Shown here piece by piece: positions 34,055 to 42,600 of a stretch of 64,000 nucleotides of DNA; positions within the stretch are counted from its first letter, which is position 1, and each line of letters opens with the position of its first letter. The stretch lies in the NCBI RefSeq assembly GCF_033406955.1, contig NZ_CP137734.1, positions 8,060,001-8,124,000 on the forward strand, read 5' to 3'. The stretch is from Streptomyces violaceoruber (GTDB taxonomy: Bacteria > Actinomycetota > Actinomycetes > Streptomycetales > Streptomycetaceae). The translations under genes were made by a program, and so were the position numbers. The notes below the pieces were generated by a model. It saw only the letters and a list, made by a program, of their open reading frames with translations, ran no database searches and was not told the DNA's origin.

Positions 34055-34663
34055 GTGCGCGGTGAGTTGACGGCCAAGGGCAGGGCGACACGGCGCCGCA
34101 TCGTCGAGGGCGCCGCGGCGGTGCTGCGGGAGCGGGGCGTCGCCTCGACGACCCTGGACGACATCATGGCGCGGACCGCCACCAGCAAGAGCCAGTTGTT
34201 CCACTACTTCCCCGCGGGCAAGGACGAACTGCTCGTCGAAGTGGCCCGGTTCGAGGCGGACCAGGTGCTGGAGGACCAGCAGCCCCAGCTCGGCCGCCTG
34301 GACTCGTGGGAGGCGTGGCGGGAATGGCGGGACGTCGTGATCGAGCGCTACGAGACGCAGGGCGACCAGTGCCCGCTCGGGTCGCTGTTCCTGCAGATCG
34401 GCCGCTCCACCCCGGGCACGCGTGCGATCGTGGTCGAGCTGCTGCGTCAGTGGCAGGAGAGCCTGGCGGCGGGCATCAGGTCGCTCCAGGGGGCCGGTGC
34501 GCTCCCCGCCGATCTCGATGTGGAGACCAGGGCGGCCGCCCTGCTGACGGCCATTCAGGGCGGTGTGTCCATCCTGCTCTCGACGGGGCGGTCGACCCAT
34601 CTGCGGGCCGCTCTCGACCAGGGGATCGCGGACCTCCGGCGGGCGGGTGCCGCCGCGCGGTGA
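34055..34663 (+). CDS. TetR family regulator
   Basis: A 202-residue regulator. The HTH is G-R-A-T-R-R-R-I-V-E-G-A-A-A-V-L-R-E-R-G-V-A-S-T-T-L-D-D-I and T-S-K-S-Q-L-F-H-Y-F-P-A-G-K-D-E-L. The C-terminal domain holds G-D-Q-C-P-L-G-S-L, common in the YcdC/TetR_C subgroup that governs SDR or oxidoreductase genes. The GTG at 34055 is preferred over GTG 34046 because GAGG lies eight bases upstream of it. It is divergent from AI-2E and convergent with an SDR; the shared operators suggest it controls both itself and that SDR. Confidence 0.88.
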   Translation: MRGELTAKGRATRRRIVEGAAAVLRERGVASTTLDDIMARTATSKSQLFHYFPAGKDELLVEVARFEADQVLEDQQPQLGRLDSWEAWREWRDVVIERYETQGDQCPLGSLFLQIGRSTPGTRAIVVELLRQWQESLAAGIRSLQGAGALPADLDVETRAAALLTAIQGGVSILLSTGRSTHLRAALDQGIADLRRAGAAAR

Positions 34664-34675
34664 CGCGGCACCCGC
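34643..34675. terminator. Bidirectional terminator between TetR and SDR genes
   Basis: GCGGGTGCCGC (34643-34653) pairs exactly with GCGGCACCCGC (34665-34675). The left arm overlaps the end of the TetR coding sequence, and the stem sits between the two convergent stops. Confidence 0.7.
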
Positions 34676-34681
34676 CGCGTG

Positions 34682-35446
34682 TCAGGCGGCGATGACGGCC
34701 GCCGCGGTGCGCCCGCCGTCGACGTCGAGCACGGTGCCGTGCACGAACGAGGACTCGTCGCCGGCCAGGTAGACGGCCGCGCTCGCGATCGCCTCGGGCG
34801 TGCCCATCTGTCCCGCCGGCGTGCCCTTCATCATGACCTCGGCGGGATGGACCTCGCCGGGCGGGGGCGTCTGCACCACCCCCGGCGAGATGGCGTTCAC
34901 CCGTACGCCTCGCGCCCCGAACTCCGCCGCCCACGCCCGCGTCAGGGTCTCCACGGCACCCTTGGTGGAGCTGTAGAGCGCGCCGACCGGGACGCCCAGG
35001 CGCGCGATCCAGGAGCCCAGGTTGATGACCGTCCCGCCCCCGGCCCGGACCATGGCGGGTGCCAGGGCCGCGGTGAGGAAGAACGGGGCCTTGACGTTCA
35101 CGGCGTAGACCCGGTCGAAGGTCTCCTCGTCGGTGTCGGTCGTGGTGCCGGGCGGATAGATCCCGGCGTTGTTGACCAGCACGTCCACGCGTCCGCCCAG
35201 CACGCGGGTCGCCTCGCCGGCCAGCGTCCGTGAGGCGGCCGCGCTGCCGTCCAGGTCGGCGTGGACGAAGTCGGCCCGGCCGCCGGCGGCGCGGATGCCG
35301 TCGACGACCTCCCTGCCCCGTTCGGCGCTGCGCCCGGAGACGACCACATGGGCCCCCTCGGCCGCGAAGGCCTCCGCGATGGCCCGTCCGATGTTGCTGG
35401 TCGCCCCGGTCACCAGCGCGGTCCTGTCCGCAAGCCGCATCGACAT
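34682..35446 (-). CDS. Short-chain dehydrogenase/reductase
   Basis: A 254-residue SDR. Motifs are T-G-A-T-S-N-I-G (an Asn where Gly is common), N-N-A-G-I, catalytic Ser in N-L-G-S-W and Y-S-S-T-K. A typical end, G-T-V-L-D-V-D-G-G-R, is present. It resembles 3-oxoacyl-ACP reductase/glucose dehydrogenase-type enzymes but the substrate is unknown. The ATG at 35446 has GAGGAG about 8 bases upstream; the frame is open further upstream without coding pattern. The TGGAC-N6-GTCCA operator about 90 bases upstream suggests control by the convergent TetR. Confidence 0.9.
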   Translation of the reverse strand: MSMRLADRTALVTGATSNIGRAIAEAFAAEGAHVVVSGRSAERGREVVDGIRAAGGRADFVHADLDGSAAASRTLAGEATRVLGGRVDVLVNNAGIYPPGTTTDTDEETFDRVYAVNVKAPFFLTAALAPAMVRAGGGTVINLGSWIARLGVPVGALYSSTKGAVETLTRAWAAEFGARGVRVNAISPGVVQTPPPGEVHPAEVMMKGTPAGQMGTPEAIASAAVYLAGDESSFVHGTVLDVDGGRTAAAVIAA

Positions 35447-35538
35447 GTCCTGCTCCTCGCCTGCCGTCTCAGCCGTGTGCTTCTCCGTCGTCCCCGGCCG
35501 GCGGCCGGGGCGCGGATGCCACTGTGCGGCGAATAAAA

Positions 35539-35554
35539 TGGACTGGCAAGTCCA
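35539..35554. promoter_or_regulatory. Second TGGAC-N6-GTCCA operator, upstream of the SDR gene
   Basis: TGGACTGGCAAGTCCA is a perfect 6+6 inverted repeat around GGCA, 93 bases ahead of the SDR start. A+T-rich sequence (AATAAAA) abuts it, consistent with a promoter. It has the same outer halves as the site at 34019-34034. Confidence 0.7.
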
Positions 35555-35639
35555 GAAAAGAGTTCGGTCAGCCCGTACGGTGCCGGTGGCGGTACGCGCG
35601 CGGAGAGGTGCCGGTGACCCGTGTGAAGGAAGCCGCGGG

Positions 35640-36068
35640 CGGCCGGCTCCGACCGCTGGGCCGCCTGCGCCCAGTCCACGACCGCCGACGTCCTGTTCGC
35701 CGTGGGCGCCCGCCACTGGGTCGCCGACCGCATTGCCGCCCACGCGCTCAACCCCGCTGGATCGGCACCAGCCTCCAGCGGCACCTCGACGCCGCGACGA
35801 TGCGGGTCCTGGGGCGATGGACGACGACGGGAACGTCATCGAGCGGCCCTCCTGCGAGACGCCCCTCCAGGACGCCGCGACCTCCGTGCTGCCGGCCGCG
35901 TCCCCACTGGTGGAGGGCGTCACGGGGCGCTGCTTCGAGGACGGCCGGGAAGCGCGGGCGGTCGCCGGCGGGGACGGGGAACAGGCGGGCGGCGTAGCTC
36001 CGCACGCGCTCGACCCGCGCGCCGCGGGCCGTCTGTGGGAGTACGCCGCCGGAACCGTCGGCCGGTGA
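35640..36068 (+). pseudogene. Decayed C-terminal fragment of an SDR-type oxidoreductase
   Basis: Read across three frames, this region spells the end of an oxidoreductase of the SDR family: I-A-A-H-A-L-N-P-A, then T-S-L-Q-R-H-L-D-A-A-T-M-R-V-L-G, then D-D-D-G-N-V-I-E-R-P and S-P-L-V-E-G-V-T-G-R-C-F-E-D, ending H-A-L-D-P-R-A-A-G-R-L-W-E-Y-A. At least two frame changes are needed, near 35757 and 35815. The N-terminal two thirds with the cofactor and active-site motifs are absent. It is a gene remnant with no likely product. The stop at 36068 is 12 bases from the convergent glpK end. Confidence 0.6.
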
Positions 36069-36080
36069 TCCGCCCCGGTG

Positions 36081-37604
36081 TCAGCTCTCCGGGACCTTGA
36101 CCCAGTCGAGCGTGCGCTCCACCGCCATCTTCCAGCCCGCGTACCCCTGCGCGCGCTGCTCCTCGGACCACTGGGGCTCCCAGCGCCTGGACTCGCTCCA
36201 GTGGGTGCGCAGTTCGTCGGTGTCCCGCCAGAAGCCGGTCGCCAGTCCCGCCGCGTAGGCCGCGCCGAGGGCGGTGGTCTCGGCGACGACCGGGCGGCTG
36301 ACGGGGACGCCGAGGATGTCCGCCTGGATCTGCATGCACAGGTCGTTCGCGGTCACCCCGCCGTCGACCCTGAGCACGTCCAGGTGGACCGAGGAGTCCT
36401 GCTCCATGGCCACGACGACGTCGCGGCTCTGGTAGCAGATGGCCTCCAGCGTCGCCCGGGCCAGGTGCGCGTTGTCGTTGTACCGGGCGAGGCCGACGAT
36501 GGCGCCCCGCGCGTCGGAGCGCCAGTACGGGGCGAACAGGCCGGAGAAGGCGGGGACGAAGTACATCCCGCCGTTGTCCTCGACGGTGCGGGCGAGTTCC
36601 TCGCTCTCGGCCGCGGTCTTGATGATCTTCATCTGGTCGCGCAGCCACTGCACCGCGGACCCGGTCACCGCGATGGAGCCCTCCAGCGCGTAGACCGGCG
36701 GGTTGTCGCCGAACTGGTAGGCCACGGTGGTCAGCAGGCCGTGCTGGGAGCGGACCAGTTCCGTGCCGGTGTTGAGGACCAGGAAGTTGCCGGTGCCGTA
36801 CGTGTTCTTGGCCTCGCCGGGCGAGAAGCAGACCTGGCCGACGGTCGCCGCGTGCTGGTCGCCCAGCACTCCCGTGATGGGCACGGCGGCACGCAGCGGC
36901 CGGGAGGTCCGGGTCGTGCCGAACGCCTCGGGGTGCGAGGAGGGGTTGATGGTGGGCAGCATGCCGCGCGGGATGCCGAAGAAGCCCAGCAGCTCGTCGT
37001 CCCAGTCGAGCGTCTCCAGGTTCATCAGCATGGTGCGGCTCGCGTTGGTCACGTCGGTGGCGTGGATGCCGCCGTCGGGGCCGCCGGTGAGGTTCCACAG
37101 GACCCAGGAGTCGGTGTTGCCGAACACCGCGTGTCCCTGCTCCGCGGCCTCGCGGACGCCGTCGACGTTCTCCAGGATCCACTGGATCTTCCCGCCGGAG
37201 AAGTACGTCGCGGGCGGCAGGCCGGCCTTGCGGCGGATGACGTCGCCCCGGCCCGACCGCTCCAGGTTCGCCGCGATGGCGTCGGTGCGGGTGTCCTGCC
37301 ACACGATGGCGTTGTAGTAGGGGCGGCCGGTGCGCGGGTCCCAGACCACCGTGGTCTCCCGCTGGTTGGTGATGCCGATGGCCGCCAGGTCCGTCCCCGA
37401 CAGGCCGCCGTTGCGCAGCGCGTTCTGCATCACCGAGTTGGTGCGCTCCCAGATCTCCACCGGGTCGTGCTCGACCCATCCGGAGCGCGGGAGGATCTGC
37501 TCGTGCTCCAGCTGGTGCTTCGCGACCTCGTTGCCACCGTGGTCGAAGATCATGAACCGGGTGCTGGTGGTTCCCTGGTCCACCGCACCGATGAAGTCCG
37601 CCAT
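36081..37604 (-). CDS. glpK: Glycerol kinase
   Basis: A 507-residue FGGY-family kinase that phosphorylates glycerol to sn-glycerol 3-phosphate with ATP, in the cytoplasm. The phosphate-1 motif is G-A-V-D-Q-G-T-T-S-T-R at about 6-16. The glycerol-binding segments S-G-W-V-E-H-D-P-V-E-I-W and G-G-I-H-A-T-D-V-T-N-A-S-R-T are intact. The FGGY signatures are Y-G-T-G-N-F-L-V-L-N-T-G and D-G-G-V-T-A-N-D-L-C-M-Q. Length and motifs match GlpK throughout. No glycerol facilitator or G3P dehydrogenase gene adjoins it, unlike gyl-type operons. ATG at 37604; from memory, S. coelicolor has a glycerol kinase gene in this position. Confidence 0.95.
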   Translation of the reverse strand: MADFIGAVDQGTTSTRFMIFDHGGNEVAKHQLEHEQILPRSGWVEHDPVEIWERTNSVMQNALRNGGLSGTDLAAIGITNQRETTVVWDPRTGRPYYNAIVWQDTRTDAIAANLERSGRGDVIRRKAGLPPATYFSGGKIQWILENVDGVREAAEQGHAVFGNTDSWVLWNLTGGPDGGIHATDVTNASRTMLMNLETLDWDDELLGFFGIPRGMLPTINPSSHPEAFGTTRTSRPLRAAVPITGVLGDQHAATVGQVCFSPGEAKNTYGTGNFLVLNTGTELVRSQHGLLTTVAYQFGDNPPVYALEGSIAVTGSAVQWLRDQMKIIKTAAESEELARTVEDNGGMYFVPAFSGLFAPYWRSDARGAIVGLARYNDNAHLARATLEAICYQSRDVVVAMEQDSSVHLDVLRVDGGVTANDLCMQIQADILGVPVSRPVVAETTALGAAYAAGLATGFWRDTDELRTHWSESRRWEPQWSEEQRAQGYAGWKMAVERTLDWVKVPES

Positions 37605-37710
37605 GGAAGCTCACATTCCGCCGGCGTGACCGGCCGTCGACTGCCCGAGCACCCCCCTCGGTCAGATTAAGGCGACTCGCGGCCGACCGCACATAAAGGG
37701 CATGCGCCGC

Positions 37711-38253
37711 TCAGGTCTGCCGGCGGGTGCCGTCGAGGGCCGGGGCGATGAGGGCGAAAGCCTGTTCGGTCAGTGCCTCGGGGTCCGCCGTGCCGTCGCT
37801 GTCGCTCCAGCGGTGCAGCACCGTGTTGAACGCGGTCAGTGCCATCCCGGCGGCCGGCTCGGGGTACAGCTCGTGGTCGGGGCCGAGGTCCGGGCGGCGG
37901 GCCAGCTCCGCCGCGAGGCCCTCGCGCCACCGTCCCTGCCGCTCCAGGAGACGCGCGTGCAGGGCGGGAGTGCGCAGAATCAGCCGGACCACCCGCAGTG
38001 CTCTGTCGGAGTGATCCGCGCAGGCCGCGAGGGGGCCGGAGAGGACGCTCCGCAGGGCCAAGGAGGGTCGTTCCCCGGCGGGGCGGGCCGCGAGCTCCCG
38101 GTGGATGCCGGCGCCCAGGTCCGTCAGGAACCGGACGACCACGGCCTCCTTCGAGGCGAAGTAGCGGAAGAACGTCCTCTTGGACACCCCCGCGGCGGAC
38201 GCGATCTCGTCGGTGGTGACCTCTTCCCCGACGACCTCACCGGCGAGCGCCAC
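37711..38253 (-). CDS. TetR family regulator with missing N-terminal helix
   Basis: A 180-residue open frame from GTG 38253. The HTH recognition region (V-T-T-D-E-I-A-S-A-A-G-V-S-K-R-T-F-F-R-Y-F) and the full C-terminal domain of a SACE_7040-like TetR are present. The usual first helix (about 25 residues, A-A-x-x-L-F-x-x-x-G-Y-x-x-T) is replaced by M-A-L-A-G-E-V-V-G-E-E. A TGA lies just upstream in frame, so no better start exists. The lost helix and the adjoining SDR fragment on the other strand point to a deletion. It is likely non-functional as a repressor. Confidence 0.7.
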   Translation of the reverse strand: MALAGEVVGEEVTTDEIASAAGVSKRTFFRYFASKEAVVVRFLTDLGAGIHRELAARPAGERPSLALRSVLSGPLAACADHSDRALRVVRLILRTPALHARLLERQGRWREGLAAELARRPDLGPDHELYPEPAAGMALTAFNTVLHRWSDSDGTADPEALTEQAFALIAPALDGTRRQT

Positions 38254-38679
38254 TACTCACCCATGGCGTTCTGCAACCGGTCGAAGTTCGCGAACGCCGT
38301 CTTCGGACAGGAACTCCACCGACGGCTGGCCGAGACCGGCAGCCCGGTGCGCAGCGTGCTCGCACACCCCGGCTACAGCGCCACCGGCCCGCAGACGAGC
38401 GCACCGGCCGGCATGGTGCGGATGCTGTTCGGCCGCGTACTGCGGCCGCTCGCCCGGTCCGCCGAACGGGGAGCCCTGCCGCGGCTGTACGCGGCGGCCG
38501 ACCCCGGTGTGCGCGGCGGCGGGTTCATCGGCCCGGACGGCCCGGGCGAGCTGCGGGGCGGACCGAAACGGGTCCGGCTGTCACCGGCGGCGGCCGACGC
38601 CGCCACCGGCCGCAGCCTGTGGGAGTTGTCGGAGCGGCTCACCGGCGTGGGGTTCCCGCCGGGACCGGCGACCGGCTGA
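38229..38679 (+). pseudogene. C-terminal remnant of an SDR (protochlorophyllide reductase-like)
   Basis: This frame reads D-D-L-T-G-E-R-H-Y-S-P-M-A-F-C-N-R-S-K-F, the Y-x-x-S-K region of an SDR, then H-P-G-Y-S-A-T-G-P-Q, A-E-R-G-A-L-P-R-L-Y-A-A, R-G-G-G-F-I-G-P-D-G-P-G-E and L-W-E-L-S-E-R-L-T-G. It matches the C-terminal half of such enzymes. The cofactor-binding N-terminal half is absent. Similarity begins at about 38229, where it meets the truncated TetR gene on the opposite strand. An ATG at 38263 could start a 138-residue product but it would lack the Rossmann fold. Confidence 0.7.
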
Positions 38680-38698
38680 GACCGCGCGACGGAGCAGG

Positions 38699-39529
38699 TC
38701 AAGGAGCGATCGGCAGCCGCCGCTTGTGGTCGGTCTGCCGGTAGCGGGTGACGATCGTCTCGAAGACCTGCTCCGTCACCGGCTTGCCCTCCAGGAAGTC
38801 GTCGATCTCCTCGTAGGTGACGCCGAGGGCGTCCTCGTCGGCCTTGCCGGGGTCGAGTGTCTCCAGGTCGGCCGTCGGGACCTTCCGGACCAGCGCGGCG
38901 GGCGCGCCCAGCGCGTCCCCGACCGCGCGCACCCGGCGCTTGGTGAGGCCCGTCAGCGGTACGACGTCGGCGGCGCCGTCGCCGAACTTGGTGAAGAAGC
39001 CGGAGACCGCCTCGGCCGCGTGGTCGGTGCCGACCACCAGGCCGCCGTGCGCCCCGGCCACCGCGTACTGCGCGATCATGCGCTGCCGGGCCTTGATGTT
39101 GCCGTGCACGAAGTCCTGGTGGTGGGGGTCCCGGAAGGCCACGTCGGCGGCGAGCAGGGCGTCGAGCGCCGCGTCGCTCGCGGGCTTGATGTCCACCGTC
39201 AGCACCCGGTCGGGCCGGATGAAGGAGAGTGCCTGCTGGGCGTCGTCCTCGTCGGCCTGGACCCCGTGCGGCAGCCGCATCGCGTAGAAGAGCGCCTCGT
39301 GTCCCGCGGCGCGGGCCCGCTCCACGGCCAGCTGGCACAGCCTGCCCGCGGTGGTCGAGTCGACCCCGCCGCTGATCCCGAGCACGAGCGCACGCAGACC
39401 CGTGGAGGTCAGCCGCTCGGCGAGGAAGGCCACCCGGCGCTCGATCTCCCGTTCGGCGTCGAAGGTCTCGGCGACCTCCAGTTCCCGGGCGATCTCCTTC
39501 TGCAGGGCGATGGACGCCGGCTCGCTCAA
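38699..39529 (-). CDS. nadE: NH3-dependent NAD+ synthetase
   Basis: A 276-residue enzyme that amidates nicotinic acid adenine dinucleotide to NAD+ using ATP and ammonia. The pyrophosphate-binding loop is L-G-I-S-G-G-V-D-S-T-T at about 49-59. Family features K-A-R-Q-R-M-I-A-Q-Y, V-G-T-D-H-A-A-E and G-F-F-T-K-F-G-D-G-A-A-D follow, and L-T-K-R-R-V-R is near 190. There is no N-terminal glutaminase domain, so this is the ammonia-dependent form. The start M-S-E-P-A-S-I-A-L-Q-K-E-I follows GGAG. A gene in the matching place in S. coelicolor is, from memory, annotated nadE. Confidence 0.95.
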   Translation of the reverse strand: MSEPASIALQKEIARELEVAETFDAEREIERRVAFLAERLTSTGLRALVLGISGGVDSTTAGRLCQLAVERARAAGHEALFYAMRLPHGVQADEDDAQQALSFIRPDRVLTVDIKPASDAALDALLAADVAFRDPHHQDFVHGNIKARQRMIAQYAVAGAHGGLVVGTDHAAEAVSGFFTKFGDGAADVVPLTGLTKRRVRAVGDALGAPAALVRKVPTADLETLDPGKADEDALGVTYEEIDDFLEGKPVTEQVFETIVTRYRQTDHKRRLPIAP

Positions 39530-39625
39530 TTCCGCTCCTTGTTCGACGGGCAGGGTGTTCCTCGATTCACCCTACCCAGAGGCGGCCGGAGCACCGGTCC
39601 GCCCACCGGATCCGTGGAGCGGGAG

Positions 39626-39657
39626 GTGCGGGGCGGCCGTCAGGAACCGCCCCGCAC
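39626..39657. terminator. Terminator after the PA14/DUF1080 gene
   Basis: GTGCGGGGCGG (39626-39636) pairs exactly with CCGCCCCGCAC (39647-39657) around a 10-base loop, ten bases past the stop of the 1002-residue gene on the minus strand. Confidence 0.7.
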
Positions 39658-39666
39658 GGCTACGGG

Positions 39667-42600
39667 TCAGTTCAGCGGTTCGACCCGGATGTCGCGGAAC
39701 CGGACCTTGTTCCCGTGGTCCTGCAGCCGGATCGCCCCGGCGGCCGGGGTCTCGGCCCGGCCCGCCGCGGTGGGACCGTCTAGGGCGATGTCGTCGTGGA
39801 CCGTCTCTCCGTTCCACACCACCGTCACCCGCGCGTCGGCGGTCTTGGCGCCGTTCTCGTCGAAGCGGGCGGCACGGAAGACGATGTCGTACGTCTGCCA
39901 GGTCTCCGGAGCCGTCGCCGCGTTGGTGTCGGGTGCCTTCTTCAGATAGATAGCCCCGGCCTCGTTGGTGTCCAGGGTGGTGTCGCCGTAGGAGTCGAGG
40001 ATCTGCAGCTCGTAGCGGTCCTGGAGGTAGATGCCGCTGTTGCCGCGGTCCTGGCCGGTCACGTCGTCCGGCAGCAGCGGGACGCGGAACTCCACGTGCA
40101 GTTTGAAGTCCTGGTAGGCGTCCTTGGTGCGGATGTCGCCGCAGCACACCTCCATCGACCGCTCCTCGGCCAGCGGCCAGGCCGCCTTCCTCCCGTCCGT
40201 GTGCTGCCACTGCTCCTGAGAGGCCGCGGTGCCGTCGAACAGGGCGACCCGCGCGCCGTGCGGGCGCACGGTGATCAGGTCGAGGTTGACGTGGCCGGTG
40301 TCGCCGGGGTCGTAGCGGTAGGAGACCGTGTTGTGGCCGGCCCGCAGCCGCACGCTCTCGGTGCGGGTGGACCAGGTGTCCCAGTCCCCGGTGGACGGGA
40401 GCTGTGTCTGGCGCACCTTCTTCCCGCCCGCGTACAGGGACAGCGACTTGGTGCCCTCGAAGGGGTCCGGGCCGTTGGAGTAGCGCAGGCCCACGTCGTA
40501 GGTGCCGGTCCTCGGGACGGTCACGTCGAACGTCGTGGTGACGTCGCCCTCGGTGGCGTAGCGGTCGACGAAGCCGCTGCCGGAGTAGCCGACGTGGTCG
40601 GTGTTGATGCCCGCCTTCCCCGTCAGACGCGCCTCCTCGGCCTCGTACAGGGTGGCCGCGGGCGGCTGCTTGCCGGGCATCTCGTTGAGGGTGTACCAGG
40701 CCTCGGTGCTCCAGAGCGTCTCACCGGAGGCCGAGGTGAAGGGGCGCGGGGAGCGCACGTGCACGACGCGGTCGGGCTTCAGGCCGTCCAGCCGCAGCCG
40801 CACGGTGCGGCCGTCGTCCGAGAGCGTCGCGGACCGCACGGCCAGCTCCTCCTCGGCGATCTTCGGGCCGCCGTAGTCGCCGGTCGGCGTGTAGCGCCAC
40901 TGCTCGGCCTCGTAGCGGGACGCCAGCTCCGCGGCCGTCTCCTCGGACACCGGCTGGGTGTACGTCAGGTCGAAGCCGCCGGGCACGGCCCGCATCTTCT
41001 GGACGTCGAAGGTGTTGCCCCCGTTCGGCGTCAGCTTCTGCAGGCCGAACTTGAGCTTGCCCTCCTGCCCCCAGTTGCCGTCGGCGCCCAGGCCGCCGGT
41101 GTAGATCGCGCCGTCGGGGCCCATGGAGACCCGGTTGACGCCCGCCTCCAGGCCCTGCGTGTAGCGGAAGACGGCGCCCTGGTACTGGCCCTTGACCTTC
41201 TCCAGGTAGGCGCGCTGGAGGCCGCCGTAGGTGACGTCGCCGATCAGCAGCTGGCCCGCGAACCTGCCCTTGGTGAGGTACAGCGGGGTGGAGGGCGAGT
41301 TGCCGATCTCGTTCTGCGGCAGCCACAGCACCGGCTCGGTGACGGGGGAGTCCTCGAAGGGCCCGGCGGGCTCGGTGTAGTGGTTGAAGAAGCGGTCCTG
41401 CTTGATCTGGACGAGCTTCGAGGCGGGCAGCCAGCCGCCCTGGTTGTCGGTGGCGAACAGACTCCCGCCCGGTCCCCAGCCGATGCCGTTGGGCGTGCGC
41501 AGCCCGCCCGCGATCGGACTGATCTTCCCGGTCTTCTTGCTGATCTTGTACGTCGTGCCGCGGTTGGGCGCGGGCTGCGGGTTGGTGGTCGCGCCGCCGA
41601 GGTCGATGGCGACGGAGAGGTTCACGTAGAAGTAGCCGTCCCGGTAGAGCAGGCCGAACGCGAACTCGTGGAAGTTGCCGCCGTAGGGCCAGGTGGCGAT
41701 CGTGCGGTACTCGTCGGTCACGTCGTCGCCGTCGCTGTCGACCAGGCGGGTCAGCTCGTGCTTCTGCGAGACGTAGAGCGAGCCGTCCACGTACTTGATG
41801 CCCATCGGCTCGCGCAGCCCGCTCGCCACCTTCTCGACGGTGACCTTGTCGCGGCTGGTCTCACCGGTGACGTTGTCCAGGAGGTACACCTCTCCGGCAA
41901 CGTTGTCGGTGCCGCCCCAGGTGCTGATGGCCAGGCGGCCGTCGGGCAGCCAGTCCATGCCGGTGACCTGCGGCTCGAAGCCTTCGGGGCGCAGGTCGGT
42001 GAGGTCGAGGTCGGGGCGCACGGAGGTGAGTGGCAGACCGTCGCCGGGGGTGTCGCGCCCGGCCTCGCACTCCTTGCGGCCCGGCGCCGTCACCCGGACG
42101 ACCCCGGCGTCGGTGCTCAACGCCTCGGTGGGGACGACGGTGAACCCGCTCTCGCCCGGCGGCATCCAGGACAACTGCACCTGCTGGCCGCCGCCGCGGT
42201 CGAAGTGGTCGATGCGCAGCGGGTGCGCTCCCGCGGTGAGTTCGACCGTGCCGTCCTTGGGCTCCGCGCCGTGCAGCCCGTCGTGGTCGATCACCGTGGC
42301 GCCGTCGAGGGTCAGCCGGGAGCCGTCGTCGCTGACGAGCCGGAACACGTAGGTGCCATCACGCGGTGCCACCAGATAACCGGACGCCTGGGAGACGAAG
42401 TTGTCGGCGATGCCGCCGAAGTCGGCGGTGGTGGACCAGTCGACCGTCGGCATCAGCTTGTCGTGGTTGGGGGTCTGGCCCGGCTTGAGGGTGCACAGCT
42501 CGTTCAGCGGCGTCTGGACGTCGAACACGCGCAGCGTGACGCCGGGTTCCTGCGGCGGGATGTCGGCGGGGGCCGCCGAGGACGCCGGGGCGGCCCAGGC

